Assembly: GCA_013368315.1 (NCBI GenBank)
Contig: JAACJM010000011.1
Span: forward strand, 682,001-746,000
Direction: 5' to 3'
DNA length: 64,000 bases
From: Tetrapyrgos nigripes
Taxonomy: Eukaryota > Basidiomycota > Agaricomycetes > Agaricales > Campanellaceae
The notes below the pieces were generated by a model, which saw nothing but the letters and a program-made list of their open reading frames with translations, searched no databases and was not told the origin of the DNA. Positions 47,854-60,291 of this stretch are shown in pieces (the first letter of the stretch is position 1; each line of letters begins with the position of its first letter). Both the position numbers and the translations under genes were made by a program.

Positions 47854-48984
47854 TGCTGAACCTCTAGATTTGGCTTCTTACAGCAAGTTGGAGTTGTCCC
47901 ATTCCCATGGTACCATATATAGAAGTATCTACCTAAATATATCCTGGTCTGAACCCTTTGTAATTCCCACTTTTAGTGAAGTTCTGACTCAGCGACGGCT
48001 AGCCACGTCATCAAAGAGCTCTCTCGTCTTCTAGCCCCAACCTCTAGAAGACACTATTCACCCACCAAAGTTCTTTCACGTGACTTGCTTACTTAAGATC
48101 TGCACATCGCAAATCAAGACAAGTCCCTGCCCATCTTCAGGAGTGTCACTGTTACCATCCCATAGTCCTCTGTGCAATTCATGACTACATTACCACACAA
48201 AAAGCAAGATTCTTTTATTTACAGACCTAGCTCAGGGCACCCTGTGCAATAAGTTGGCAGAAGGTGAAGGATTGGTGAAGGAAGAGTCTTTGTAAGCTTT
48301 CCAAGACCAGCTCTTGATGGTGAAATACTCTTGTAGGTTAGTAATTGGTACTCTGATGGGTGAGGTTGTCTTTATTCAGGTACTGAAGAGGTATGAATTT
48401 ATCTGAAACAGCTTATTTTCAGTCCCTGAGCCAGCACTTGAGACTAAGCAGTTATAACAAGTTATAACAGTTAAAACCTGTTACTGGACTCAGGCGTAAC
48501 ATGTTATTAACCTGTTATAACAGTAATTAATAGTATTCGGTTGCAGCCTTACTTTGTGCAGTAGAGCAATGACTCAGCATCCTTTCACTTTGTGAAACAC
48601 ATTACTAGTTTTGAAGACTCATATGGTCTTCAAACAACCACATGGGCAAATGTGTCAACAAAAGGAGTCAAACGATGTGAGCAGAACACTTTGGGTTATC
48701 AAGTGCAGAAGGAAAGATAGCGTACTTGATGTATCTCACTCAAAATAAATATAATTTGATATTTTTTTGGTATACATAATTATACACATAGTAAATCAAT
48801 ATATATGGCTACGCTCCCCTTAGAAATAGCCCATTGTGGAAGGATTGATGTGGGAGGTTGTGGCATAGAGCACACACTTGGCTCAAACAGTAGACATAGA
48901 CAGAGCAACAGTAGACAGAAGACAATGAGAACTAGTCCAAAAACAAAGTTAATATTAAGTGAAGATAAGAAATACAAGAGATGC
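47854..48984. other. Intergenic stretch
   Basis: No gene. A cluster of GTTATAAC words lies at 48450-48520. Confidence 0.4.
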
Positions 48985-49518
48985 TCACCTAGTCTCAAGA
49001 TGAAGAGGTCAAGATGGGGACTAGGGAGCTACTACTCTAAGCTGTCTGATCATCATCATGGCCCATTCGAAGTCATTGAAGTAATCGGTCAGGTCAACTA
49101 CAAGTTGAAATTACCAAAGACCTGGCGAATACACCCCGTCTTTCATGCATCGTTGCTGTTACCATACGTCAAAACATATGCTCATGGGCCAAATTACCCT
49201 GAACCACCTGCGGAGTTGTTGGATGCAGATGAGGAATACAATGTGGAAAAGATACTAGACTCCAAACCCACCAGAAATAGGAAAGGAACTCAGTATCTCA
49301 TCAAGTGGTTAGACTACCCTGACTCTGAGAATTCTTGGGTTCCCACATCAAACTTATCGAACGTAATGAACATGGTTGAAGAATTCTACCAGAAACATCC
49401 ACAGGCATACAGACACTGATAGATGGTGTCTACTGTCAAAACATTGCCGAAACAAGGTACCTGTCTAGATACAAAACACCTTAAAAGAGCCTGTGTTCGA
49501 ACATGAATTCCACACAAA

Positions 49519-50020
49519 ATGTTCACCTCCACTGTTACCACCGTTCCAAACACTTTCATCTCCTCATTCTGCCCTAAATATTCACTCACCTTCTCTGGGA
49601 CTAAAATCCCATAAGAACCTCGCGACGACAGAGTTGACCTCTTCTGGTGCATGGCATGGAACTATGACCCAAACAATTGGTTTTACAACAACTGGTGGAG
49701 TGCCAGCAATGACGGACTAGAGGGTGGCTGGCCTAACTCCAATGGGTCTTACGACAATTGGTGGAACAGAGCCAACAACAAGGTGGGCGACAGATGGGAT
49801 AACCCCCATGACAATGACGATTGGGACTCAGACAGTTGGAGCTCCTGGGGACATCATACCCCCGCAATCCTATGGGATTGTGACACAGACAACGAAGATT
49901 CGCAGGAGGTGGAAATGGAGAGAAAGCTCAATGACTGGTGGAAAATGGGACTTTGGGACATCCCCAACAATGGGGTCAACAACACACGAGCTCCAGTGCA
50001 AGCTTGTCATAAGAAGGGGG
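49519..50020 (+). pseudogene. Decayed third ORF of the second gypsy family
   Basis: Starts MFTSTVTTVPNTF, comparable to MSTTSSINTTAND of the other element. A TAA interrupts it near 49611, then the Trp/Asn/Asp-rich part follows (NNWFYNNWWSASNDGLEGGW) and ERKLNDWWKMGLWD, aligned with RRLRKQWAEHW. A frameshift precedes the homologous end SSSASLS and stop next to the purine tract. The Cys/His part is not seen. Confidence 0.55.
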
Positions 50021-50023
50021 TAG

Positions 50024-50433
50024 TGTCACGAATCGCTGATCTATTTATTTCTTATCTCCACAGACTATTATTCATTCCTCTCATCTTTACCACCATCATC
50101 TTCTCTGTCTACGGTTACCATCACTTGATCTGATATGTACATCATTTATCTCCTCCGATTCCTATCTCCATGGACATTCTCATCTATTCACTTATTCTTA
50201 ATTCACTTCTTTCACATATATACCAAAGGACTTGTAGTTAGTTCCTCAGCCTGTTCACTTCGTCTCCACTCCACTCTCAGTACAGTGCAGTGTCGAGTAT
50301 AGTAGCTACTCATCTTCTACTTGTTTCTATGTTTCCCCTATTCTCTCTCTCTGTCTCTCTCAATATCGTCTCATCTGTAATCTGTTAATCTATTTGGTTC
50401 ATCGTGTGACTTGGGTGGTTATTGCTAAGTGAC
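50024..50433 (+). repeat. LTR of the second gypsy family
   Basis: Begins TGTCACGAATCGCT, closely matching TGTCATGAATCGCT of the other family. Shares GTGTGACTTGGGTGGTTAT near the end; the end is placed at AAGTGACA. Confidence 0.7.
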
Positions 50434-50748
50434 AACGTTCTTGAATGTATGAGCTCAATCTAGTCTTCTAAATGTGGTCCCTTGAGCATGAAACTGCTAG
50501 GCAGTCATGAACATCAAATGATACTCCAGGAAATGAAAGTATAATCCGCACAAAAGATAACAAACAATCAGAGCAATACCATTGGTAGGTGAGTACTTGC
50601 AGACAAGGGGTTGAAAAATATCAGGACTGAAGTAAAAGTACATGTATCTACAGTTTATATATCCTACATATGAGTCAGAAAGGAGAATGAGTCAATGTAA
50701 CTCATAAGTACATGAGAAAGCACAGGCTGCTGTGCATGACTCTTGACA
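50434..50748. other. Spacer between two retroelements
   Basis: No gene or known repeat recognised. Confidence 0.35.
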
Positions 50749-51063
50749 TATGTAGACAATAGATACTAGTAAGAACAATAGGTAATTACCATCATTGATC
50801 TATTGTAAGTAGTAAATACATCATTCTCAGTGCCACAGTATTCATACATAGTTACATGAGCAACCCCTGTATCACATGTATTTACTCTCCCTCTCAGGTA
50901 TAAAAGGGAGTCGTAGATGGCCCTCTAATAACAAGTTTTTACACTTACTTTCATTGCTCAACAAGCCCTCTAACAAGCTCTTATCAAGCTACTCTTATCC
51001 CCAGGTAAGTATGGAGTTGGCACTCTGCTTTTAGTGTACTGTTCATACCATGCCTGCTTGACA
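50749..51063 (+). repeat. 5' LTR (partial) of the copia element
   Basis: Contains TATAAAAG at 50899-50906 and the shared GGTAAGTATGGAGTTG block; ends CTTGACA. Confidence 0.8.
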
Positions 51064-51303
51064 GGTTATGGGCCCCAGAGGCCCTTGGGAGTGCCATCAC
51101 TGGCTGCCAACCATAGACTCCATTACCTACCTGGATGGCGCCTTTATGGCAGCCTGATGTCACCTTTAATGGTTTGATGTTGCATCCAACAGTGCAGGAC
51201 TCATGTCCAGCTGCAGTTGTCAATGTACTAGGGGTCCTTGTCATTGTCATGGCACGTTCATTGCCGCCTATTTTCATTGCTGCCTTCTTTATTATGCATC
51301 AGG

Positions 51304-52386
51304 ATAAATGCTGACAATTTGACATCCCCAGAAATTCTATCAAGAATATCTTCTAACACACTCTACACTGCTGTTCCTGAACTCAACGGCACCAACTGGA
51401 ACCTCTGGTCTGAAATGACCTACATGAAAAACGCTGGCTACAGCCACATCCTCTTCACTCTCTGTCCTGGAACTGTTGTTGACACCCCTGCTGCATCTGC
51501 TCCTGGAACCTCTGCTGGTGGCACCACTTCTGCCCCCAGAGCTCCTGGAGGCACAGGTAGTACTGTGGCCTGCTCTAGCACTGCTGCCACTGATGAGGCC
51601 CTTCCTCACCAGCCTGACAGCGACAGCACTACTACTACTTCTGCAACCTCCAAAGGGGATGGTCCTGTTGTCTCCAAATATGACATTAAACAATGGGACA
51701 CTGACAACGACAAAGCCATGGGAGCTATCAAGCTCCGAGTCAATACTGACATCTGCCAGGACATCAAAGGTCTCATGACTGCTAGGAAGATGTGGAGGCA
51801 GCTCGCTAGGGACTTTGGCAAAGCTAGCACTGCTGAGGTCTTCAATGACTTCAAACGTCTTCTCAATATCTCCATCCCCCATAACACTCATCCTGGTCCA
51901 GCTCTCGAAAAAATCCTCACACTTTTCAAGAAGATGGAGGCCACTGAGGGGGAAGTTAAAATCCCTGTCATGCTCAAGGCTATGAGCTTCTTCTTGAAGT
52001 GTCCTAGTCGATACAACAATCTCGTTGAGAAAGAGACCACAGACACTATCAACAATCTCGGCCAGACTAACTTCAAAACCACAATTTGGGAAGGGAAGGA
52101 CATCACATCTTCTAGGCTTCAGGCCAACTGTCTTACTGCCATCAAACATAAGCTCAGTAATCCCAACTTCAACCAACAGCAGCAGCAACCACAGCACCAG
52201 AACAATGGCAGAAGTGGCAGTGGCACTAACAGTCAGAACCAGGGTAACCCTAACTGGAAGGGGAAAGGCAAGGCTAAGCCTTATCTCTGCCATGGAGCTT
52301 GCACTGGAAAGCAGGCTCAGGGGAAAAAGGGGCAAGTCCACATGGCACAGGGAGGAATCTCTGCTATGGCTCACACTATTGTTTGA
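51304..52386 (+). CDS. gag: copia gag
   Basis: Open frame with VPELNGTNWNLWSEMTYMKN, the usual start of copia gag proteins, a helical core (MWRQLARDFGKASTAEVFND) and a Gln/Asn-rich end. No CCHC zinc knuckle is left. No upstream ATG is clear (the first in-frame ATG is at about 51414), so the start is uncertain. Confidence 0.65.
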   Translation: MNADNLTSPEILSRISSNTLYTAVPELNGTNWNLWSEMTYMKNAGYSHILFTLCPGTVVDTPAASAPGTSAGGTTSAPRAPGGTGSTVACSSTAATDEALPHQPDSDSTTTTSATSKGDGPVVSKYDIKQWDTDNDKAMGAIKLRVNTDICQDIKGLMTARKMWRQLARDFGKASTAEVFNDFKRLLNISIPHNTHPGPALEKILTLFKKMEATEGEVKIPVMLKAMSFFLKCPSRYNNLVEKETTDTINNLGQTNFKTTIWEGKDITSSRLQANCLTAIKHKLSNPNFNQQQQQPQHQNNGRSGSGTNSQNQGNPNWKGKGKAKPYLCHGACTGKQAQGKKGQVHMAQGGISAMAHTIV

Positions 52387-55300
52387 CCAGCCTAGTGTTC
52401 AGGATGTACATCATCCATTTTTTCATGAAACTGAAAAGAAATTTGACACATTTTTCCCTGCTACTAAACTTGCTATAAACCTTGCCCATGATATGGATAT
52501 CAAGCCTTCTGGTGAGTGTGTCTGAGTCCTTGAAGATGTCATCATGTCTGATTCCACAGCATCCACCTCTCACACCCCCAGTCATACTCTTATTGAACGA
52601 CTCTTCAACAACATCCACTCCCAATCTTGGTCTGATGGTTGGGGTACCAACTCTGAAAACCAAAAGTGGAACGACTGGACACAGTGAAATGTCACAGTTC
52701 AAACAGACAGTGGTATGTTGGAGGATAATGCCAATATGGTATTCTATCAGGATGCAGGTGTTTCCTTAATAAGGGATGTGACAGCTCACACCAGGGCAGG
52801 TTGATGGTCTCAGATGCCTTGCCACTGAGGGACACTTCAGATCTTGCTTTGAGCAGCTGAAGAATGTTGCCAGATCCAGCTGCAAATTTGATTGAGGCAG
52901 CAACCCATCTTGGGGTGAGGCTCCGTGATGTGGCAGACCCTCTTCATCACCATGCTTACCTGGTTGGGATGCCTTTTGTACTGGAGACTGTAAGTCCAGG
53001 ACCAAGTGAGGGGGAGTCGTCGCACCTCAGCCAAAGATCTGATGAAACACTCGTGAATGATGTGATGCCACTATCCCCAAGCCTAAGTCCAGAATCATCC
53101 CATCACCAAGAAGCTGTTCACCAGTATCTTTGCCTGATGCTGACAACAATCACAGTTGGGGTGCCATGCCTAATGGCATGGACAATGGCTACTACAGGTC
53201 AGATTTCCTTTCAGATCTTATGAATAAAAGTACTGATGCTCCTTCTTTGGCAGTGGGGATGAGTAAAGCAGTCTATGAACATTTTATTTATACATGTCAT
53301 ACTGCTCCTCTTATTTATAACAATCTGTACAATAGTCCTCTGGAAAATATATATTTATGGCACTCTTTATTCATTGTGCACTAAGTGTAAAGGAAAAGGA
53401 AGATCTGTCCAACGTCATTTTAATAATGGATGGTTACTCCACTCCAGTGCTTCAGCACAGGATTTTGCCAAATTGAGTTATATTGAACCAATTCCAGTAA
53501 AAACTGCCAACAGATTGACAAACATCACTGCATCTGGAACAGTACTCCTCACTCAATGTAATAGAGTGATTAAATTAGATCCAGTTTATTACATTCCAGA
53601 TCTGAACCAGCAACTTCTGTCAGTTGGTCAATTCTTAAACAACAAAATGATAATGCATGGTAACTTGCAGCAAATCATGTTTTCAAGACAAAAGACACTC
53701 TTGACACTTACAAAGTGTTACCTGGAAGAAATGCTATACTATCTTCCACACAAACTCCAAGTTGTTGCTTCTAAAGCCAATTTTTTAGTTTATCTTATGA
53801 ACTACAACATCTTGCATCAATGTGCAGGACATCCTTCTTGTGATGTCTTAAAACAATTATGACACCACACCCAAGGGGCTCCAGACATCAAAATACCAAT
53901 CCCCAAGGAAGTTCCCTTGTGCCAAGGATATGCTGAAGGAAAAACACCTAAGCAACATTACACTCCTAATCAACAATGTGCTAAACAACCTTTTCAAATT
54001 ATCCATACCGATCTGAAGGAATTCCCCATCGACTCATACCACAAGTGCAAATATGTAATCATCTTCTTCAATGATTGTACCTCCAATGCCTGGATATGGT
54101 TCTTAACAGACAAAAAACAACCACTTACTGCTACACATCAATTCCTTGCAATGGTAGAAAATCAATACCATACAACAGTCGAACAGTGGATGTCTGACAT
54201 GGGAGGAGAATTCATCAAAGGAACATATTGAGAGATGTTACTTGAAAAGGGAATTAAAATCCTTCAAAGCGCACTATACACTCATGAACAAAACAGTTGT
54301 GCTGAGCGTTTCATATGCACAATTATGGATAAAGCATTGGCAATGCTGAAACATGCACCACACACACTACACATCTACTGATGTATGCCTTTACGTCATC
54401 ACAAGTGGATAACACCATTTGAGAAACTAGAAAAGGAGAAACTATGTATTGACCACTTATGAGTATTTGGATGTGGAGCTTATGTTTTTGTACCAGACAA
54501 AGTTCGAAAAAATAAACTTAGCTCACATTCAGAACTCATGGTATATCTTGGTGTAGCTCCAGGAGAACATGGGAATCTCTTTATGCATTCTAGCAATAGA
54601 GAATTCATGTCTTCCCAAGGCATTTTTGAGGAAACTCTATTTCCTCAGTGCAAAACACAATCATGTAGTTCTAAAGAATTACCTATCCAATTGTCACATG
54701 ATGATAAACAGAATGACTCTAACAAGGACATTCCTCCCAACCAATTATTCCTGATGATGATAATGAAGACTTTAATCATTGTCCTCCTCGCGAACCTTCT
54801 CAAAGGAGACCTGCTCAAAATTGTGACAATGATAGAGAACAGAATCCACCACCCCTATCTCCAGGTGGAGAGCCTTCTGAGCCTGAGGAACCTTAAACAC
54901 CACCTGAGCTTCCTTGAACACCTCCAAGGCCTCTGAGAGTAGAGCAGAGAATGCCTCCTAGAATGGAACCAAGACATAGCAAATGTCATGGTAAGGCACC
55001 AGATCATTTGGGTGGTAGATGCCCAGGTGAAATCAACTTCAATTTAAAAGGACAAGTCGCTTCTGATGGGAGAGCAAAGCGAAAGCTGAAGCAGAGAAAA
55101 GACATTGGCAAGAAGAACAACAATGTCTAGAGCAAGAATTACAGATTCCTGGACCTAGTTCTGTACCTGGTAGTGCACCTGAAGAGGAGCTGCAAACTGA
55201 AGGCAATGACTCTGCACTGCTACCTCCATCTGAAGAAGAAATGGCAAAACTATGCTGGGAAGGGAGAGGTAAATTTATAAACTTCTTGCTTATGCAGGCG

Positions 55301-56830
55301 GTTACTCCTGGATATGAGGAAAATCGACCAGATGTCCGGAATATTTAAGACTGGACATTCAAGGATATAGCTCGCTTACCTATAGCAGAGCAAGAGGAAT
55401 GGAAGGCTGCATGTCATGAAGAACTTGAGGCACTTCACAAACACAGAACTTTTCAACTTGTAGATCAACCTAAGGATAAAAAGGTCATCAAAAACTGATG
55501 GGTCTTTGACATCAAATATGACAGTCACAAAAAGGCAAGACTTGTTGCCAAAGGTTTTTCACAAATTGAGGGACTAGATTTTGATCAAGTCTTCTCACCA
55601 GTTGTTTGATTTGAGTCAGTACAATTAGTCTTCACATTAGCTGTGCTTAAATGCTGGCACATATTAGGTGTCGATGTCCAATTGGCATATCTATATGGCT
55701 TACTCAATGAAGAAATCTATATGGAACAACCAGAAGCCTTGAAAGTAAAAGGACAGGAGCATAAAGTTGTGCGGCTACTTCGTGCTCTTTACAGACTCAA
55801 ACAAGCAGGACTCATGTAGTGGCGAACCCTTGACAAGTCCATGGAAGAAATGGGTTTCAAACTAATCCATTCTGATGCCAGAATCTTCATACATAAGACA
55901 CAGGATGGCAAGATTGTTATTGCCGTTGTCTATGTTGATGCAACTCAAGGCCAAATTCATGAAGAGATGGGAATGCAGGGATCTTGGCAATGCCAAAGAA
56001 TTTCTTAGGATGAACATTGTCAAAAGAGGCAGCAAGATCTATCTTAACAAAGTCCTAGAGCAATGTCAAGTGCAAAACACAAAAGCTTCTGCAACACCTC
56101 TACCTGCAGGTTACCAACCTGACCTAACAAGTCAAAAACTGTTGATCCTATTCTTCATCAAGATTACCAACAAGTTATTGGTTCTCTACTTTATATAATG
56201 TTAGGCACTCGTCCTGACATTGCCTTTGCAGTCACAAAACTTGCGCAATTTGCAGCAAATCCTACATCGGAACACTTAAACAAAGCAAAGTATATTTACC
56301 GATATCTAGTTGGTACCAAAAACTATGCCCTTGTGTATGATGGTTCAGGAAATGAAGGTTTATCTGCCTACACAGACTCTGACTGAGCATCAGACTCGAA
56401 CACTCATCGTTCTCAGACCAGTTACTTCTTACAACTAGCCAAAGGGATAATTAGCTGGACATCTAGAGCTCAAAATACTGTTGCACTCTCTTCGATGGAA
56501 GCTGAATATATGGCTCTTAGTGATTGTAGTCGCCAAGTCATTTGGATTCGTACACTTCTCAAAGAGATTGGACATCCCATCAGCACTATACCAATCTGCA
56601 GAGATAATCAAGGATCTATATTTATTGCATCAAATGCTGTCACAGAGAAACACTCCAAACACATTGATATTCAGTATCATTGTATCCGAGAATGCATTAA
56701 TAAAGGAATTGTCATGCCTTACTTCATTGACAGAAACGACAATCCCACAGATCTATTCACTAAAAACCTTGGATGCCAAAAGTTCAAAAAGTTCAGAAAT
56801 CAACTTGGACTTCAATTCTATACAAGTTGA
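52387..56830 (+). pseudogene. pol: copia pol, multiple stops and catalytic losses
   Basis: Protease site reads WLLHSSASA where LDSGAS is usual, so the catalytic Asp is lost. GAG-pre-integrase (LHQCAGHPSCDVLKQL), integrase (IIHTDLKEFP, SDMGGEF), RT ([30 protein letters not shown]) and RNase H (YMALSDCSRQVIWI, RDNQGS) follow. RT keeps YVD but the next dozen residues are deleted. Stops: TGA at 53860, 54229, 54379, 54460, 55496, 55607 and 56384, TAG at 55817; most replace expected Arg (CGA) or Trp. Confidence 0.85.
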
Positions 56831-57004
56831 AAATTGTCATCTCAGTCAACAGAGTTCGAGGAAAAGCGGATTTGTATCGATTCATTGGTCCAAATTTGTT
56901 ATACGCATCCTCAAAACTCATCATCCAAGTTATATTCATTCATGGCTGCTTACTAGCGCCAACCTATGCTTACGCACACCATAGTGCTGCTTAGAAAGGG
57001 GGAG

Positions 57005-57375
57005 TGTTGAACTGGCGCATTTGCATGCAGCCATCAACCTTCTATGTTGAACAATAGAAGTATGTAGACAATAGATACTAGTAAGAACAATAGGTAATTA
57101 CCATCATTGATCTATTGTAAGTAGTAAATACATCATTCTCAGTGCCACAGTAATCATACGTAGTTACATGAGCAACCCCTGTATCACATGTATTTACTCT
57201 CCCTCTCAGGTATAAAAGGGACTCGTAGATGGCCCTCTAATAACAAGTTTTTACACTTACTTTCATCAATCAACGAGCCCTCTAACAAGCTCTTATCAAG
57301 CTACTTTTATCCCCAGGTAAGTATGGAGTTGCCACTCCACTTTTAGTGTACTGTTCGTACCATGCATGCTTAAAA
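57005..57375 (+). repeat. 3' LTR of the copia element
   Basis: Begins TGTTGAACTGG after the purine tract; TATAAAAG at 57211-57218. Differs from the 5' copy at several sites, some of them CG/CA. Confidence 0.75.
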
Positions 57376-57489
57376 CTTCACTGTATGATGCCTGTGAGTC
57401 TCGTTCTACGCTTTTTTTCAAGTATTTTCGTTTATTTTCATCCATTTTTATGCTTTGAAGTAGAGTACTTATAGTAATTATGAAAATCC

Positions 57490-58560
57490 TTGGGTACAGA
57501 GTCTCTTGGTTGCTCTCAGTGCTTCAAGGAGGGAGGTTCTCATGCGTTTCCATCTTTCATCGCCCAAATCCATCTCCTACATCAAATCTCTCAAGAACTT
57601 CGGCCTCATCTTCAACCTGTTCCTAAATTCCATCACCCATTCCACCTCATTTTGAATCGCACTGGTTTTCTGTGTGCAAGCCACTTTGACACTTGGAGCA
57701 GACGTGAGCACGTCTGCAGTACCTCGTGGGGGAGGTACATTTACCGGCATTCCAGTTTCAGTATCCCCTCCAACCTCCTCCCCAATCTGTTAGCATCAAT
57801 ATATTCTTTGTCGAGCTCGTTGCCATCCTCTCAGCCATACATCATGCCGTTTCTCTTCCAACCCCTCCCAAGAGAATTCTAATCTGGTCGGACAGTCTGA
57901 ACTCGGTGGAAGCATTCAACTCTCTACACACCAAGAACCACATGCACACGAGTGTGTTACTCGCAGTGGCAGAGCTGGTAATTCAGTCTGGAATAGACGT
58001 GCGTGTGCGTCATATTCCGGGTAAAGACAATATTCGTGCTGACCTACTATCACGTCTTTTATTGGAGGACTTTCGTCGCCAATTTCCTAGTTACCGCGTG
58101 CGCCTATTTGATCCTCCAAGAGATCTCCTGCCGGCGCGATGGAAAGAGTCCTTTTGAGACACCTCGGGGGACCTAGTAAACCTCGTGTCCCCTGTCCAAT
58201 CCAGTCTCTCAAATCTATTGACGAGAGAGTGGATTTCTTGGCAGCAAACTCTATTGAGTCTAGCTCTCGTGCAACGTACGGCACCGGTGCAAGGGACTAC
58301 GTCACCTTCTGCATCGACCACAACCTCTCCCTCGAACCCACTCCTAAAACCTTAGCCAGATACATTGCTTACACTTCCCAATTCATTGCTTCGGGCCCTG
58401 AATATCTCACAGGTGCTCATCACTTCCTCCGTGACATATACCCCGACTTCGCTCAGAATCGTTTGGATCCTTTGGTCCAAGCCACCATCGCAGGGTCGAA
58501 AAAGATACGTGCAGACCCCGTTAAACGTAAATTACCACAAGCATTCCACGATTGGTATCT
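57490..58560 (+). mobile_element. Remnant of a DIRS-like (tyrosine recombinase) retrotransposon
   Basis: One frame (57726-58157) gives the end of an RT/RNase H protein: SINIFFVELVAILSAIHHAV, ILIWSDSLNSVEAFNSL and GKDNIRADLLSRL. An overlapping frame from 58139 gives the N-terminal SAM-like part of a tyrosine recombinase: SSSRATYGTGARDYVTFCI, LEPTPKTLARYIAYTSQFI, AQNRLDPLVQATIAGSKK. The pair is typical of DIRS-like elements in mushrooms. The catalytic recombinase part (R, HxxR, Y) is missing after KLPQ, and the RT core is missing upstream. Confidence 0.75.
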
Positions 58561-59018
58561 CATATACAGTACCTCGGGAAAGCCCGAGACAAAGGATTCA
58601 CACGCTCTCAACCCATCCGCAGATCATCCTCGGATTGGTCGGATGCCATCCGTCGGTTGGTGCAGGAGGAAAAGCACCATCCGCATCCGAGTCCGAAGCA
58701 GCAATCGCTCGGATGGCGCCGGATCATCTGATCCGATAGGCTGGTCCATTATCGGTTTGGCCTGCTCGAACTGCAACATTGCTAACCACTCCATCGTTTC
58801 GTAGTGTAACATCATTTGCGTCTGCTTGAACAACCGATATTATGGCTTGTGGATTGAAGTTCGTGTCCCGCTGAGCGGTGGACGCCGAGGCAACAGCGTA
58901 TCTGTCTTCTTTTAAAGGAAAAAAAAAGTATTTATCTAAGCTCTGGCGGATATCGAATGATAGATAATCTCTTTGACAACCCTTTTTGATAAGTATATGT
59001 ACAAGACCTAACCTTTGC
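58561..59018. other. Spacer with CGGATG/CATCCG words
   Basis: 58610-58740 has many CGGAT and ATCCG words in both orientations and a GGATCATCTGATCC dyad, suggesting another small element at the recombinase break. No gene. Confidence 0.35.
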
Positions 59019-60291
59019 CTAACCTATACACAAATACGAAAGCCCAGCCACGCTGGCAGCTAGTAAAGTGGTGGTAGCGAAGCCAGCCGCACCGCCACTC
59101 CTAAGCCCCATGGCAGAGTTCTTGTCGTCGTCCCCATTTGTCCCGTTATCGTTCCCATTGCCATCCCCACCGCTCCCAGAAGATGAAGTGTCCGAGTCAT
59201 TGACCGTATATCTGTAGGCCAACGATCAGTCCTTTGAAGAAAAGAAGGAAGACCAAAATTGACAGAAAAGTAGAACGCAGAATGCTTACGACGAAGAAAC
59301 GAAATATCGGAACGAAGGTCCAAGACGAATTTTCGAGAAGCATGGAAAACAAAACACTCACATAAACCCATCGAAACTCAAACCCCCATTTCTACCCTGG
59401 ATTATATCCACGTCGTGTTTCTCGTTTTTAAGCGTCCCATCTTCCGGATTAATACTAAACACCACTTGGAAAGGCCCCGTCTCCCCACCCGGTTTATTAT
59501 CTTGATGCGGAGCGGATCTGTTGTACATCCCATCGGTGGAGTTGCCTGTTGCATCGTATCGCATCGCATACGTGTCATTAGTATGCAGGTAATGTAATGT
59601 CGTAAGCAGGAAGGAGGAAGGAGGAAGGAGTAAGGAGAGTAATTCTCCAGGAAAATAAAAGGAAAATAAAACACAAAATACAAATACTCATACTCACCTA
59701 TCTGCCCAGTCGAAGTCGTAATCGACAAAATCGCTTCCATTGGGAAGGGATAGGTTGGGGAGAGGTAGTAGAATGCTATGCCTGGATAAGGATAATCATG
59801 TTGTCATCAGTATGTGGTTGTGGTTGCCAGCAAGACAAGGGGATAACGGGATAAGAGGTAGTGACGGCAACGGCAGTGATAGACATAGAGGTAGAAGTAG
59901 AAGTACAAGCGGAGCAAGGGTGCAGGGAGAAGATAGAAATGTAAATGAGGTTAGTCACTGATTACTGATTCAGAGCCAGCCGTCGTAGCCACAACCACAA
60001 ACTCCGAGTCTTAGAGAGAAAAAACCCGAATCACTCACCAGTAAAACTAAACTTGATCTCCGCCTTCTCATCATTCGTAAAATGAACACTTCCATTTCCC
60101 GCTAAGTCACTATTCGTAGTAGCCCAGGATCCACTGTAGGTGATAGATGGGTCTGAATCGTCTACGGTTATGTTGCGTAGGCCTCCTTGGGCAGAAACTA
60201 GAGTGGGAACGGCGGAGAAGAGGGAGAGGGATGATAAGAGGAGAGGTATGGTACCGGTGTGCGCTATGGAGCGACGACGAGACGATGGCAT
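59019..60291 (-). CDS. Secreted, probably GPI-anchored protein
   Basis: Four exons: 60291-60039, about 59781-59698, about 59547-59362 and about 59222-59019. Start MPSSRRRSIAHTGTIPLL with a signal peptide ending near VSAQG. The outer domain reads ITVDDSDPSITYSGSWA, FTGIAFYYLSPTYPFP and FQVVFSINPEDGTL, the layout of a common Agaricomycete secreted domain with sequons NIT, NGS and NST. The end is Gly/Ser/Asn-rich followed by a hydrophobic tail (GFATTTLLAASVAGLSYLCI), fitting GPI attachment. Role in the wall or surface is inferred; no catalytic motif seen. It appears intact and is a likely host gene. Confidence 0.65.

Larger units (their letters stand above)
48985..50433 (+). mobile_element. 3' end of a second Ty3/gypsy chromovirus family
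   Basis: Starts abruptly inside the integrase C-terminus (WRIHPVFHASLLLPYVKTY) and continues through a chromodomain (YLIKWLDYPDSENSWVP) to a stop at about 49420. It then has a decayed third ORF, a purine tract (AAGAAGGGGG near 50011-50020) and one LTR. The rest of the element is missing upstream. Clearly related to, but not the same family as, the element at 11649-19649. Confidence 0.85.
50749..57375 (+). mobile_element. Ty1/copia retrotransposon, heavily mutated
   Basis: Gag-protease-integrase-RT-RNase H order with related terminal repeats at 50749-51063 and about 57005-57375 and a purine tract AGAAAGGGGGAG (56993-57004). The 5' repeat lacks about 56 bases found at the start of the 3' repeat (TGTTGAACTGGCGC). 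No target duplication could be set. Confidence 0.9.

Noticed and set aside
51340..52374. 344-codon minus-strand open frame
   Set aside because: Antisense of copia gag; composition mirrors the gag codons and no domain is seen.
57490..57882. 130-codon frame starting MGTESLGCSQ
   Set aside because: The neighbouring frame from 57726 gives the recognisable RNase H sequence; this one is a shadow.
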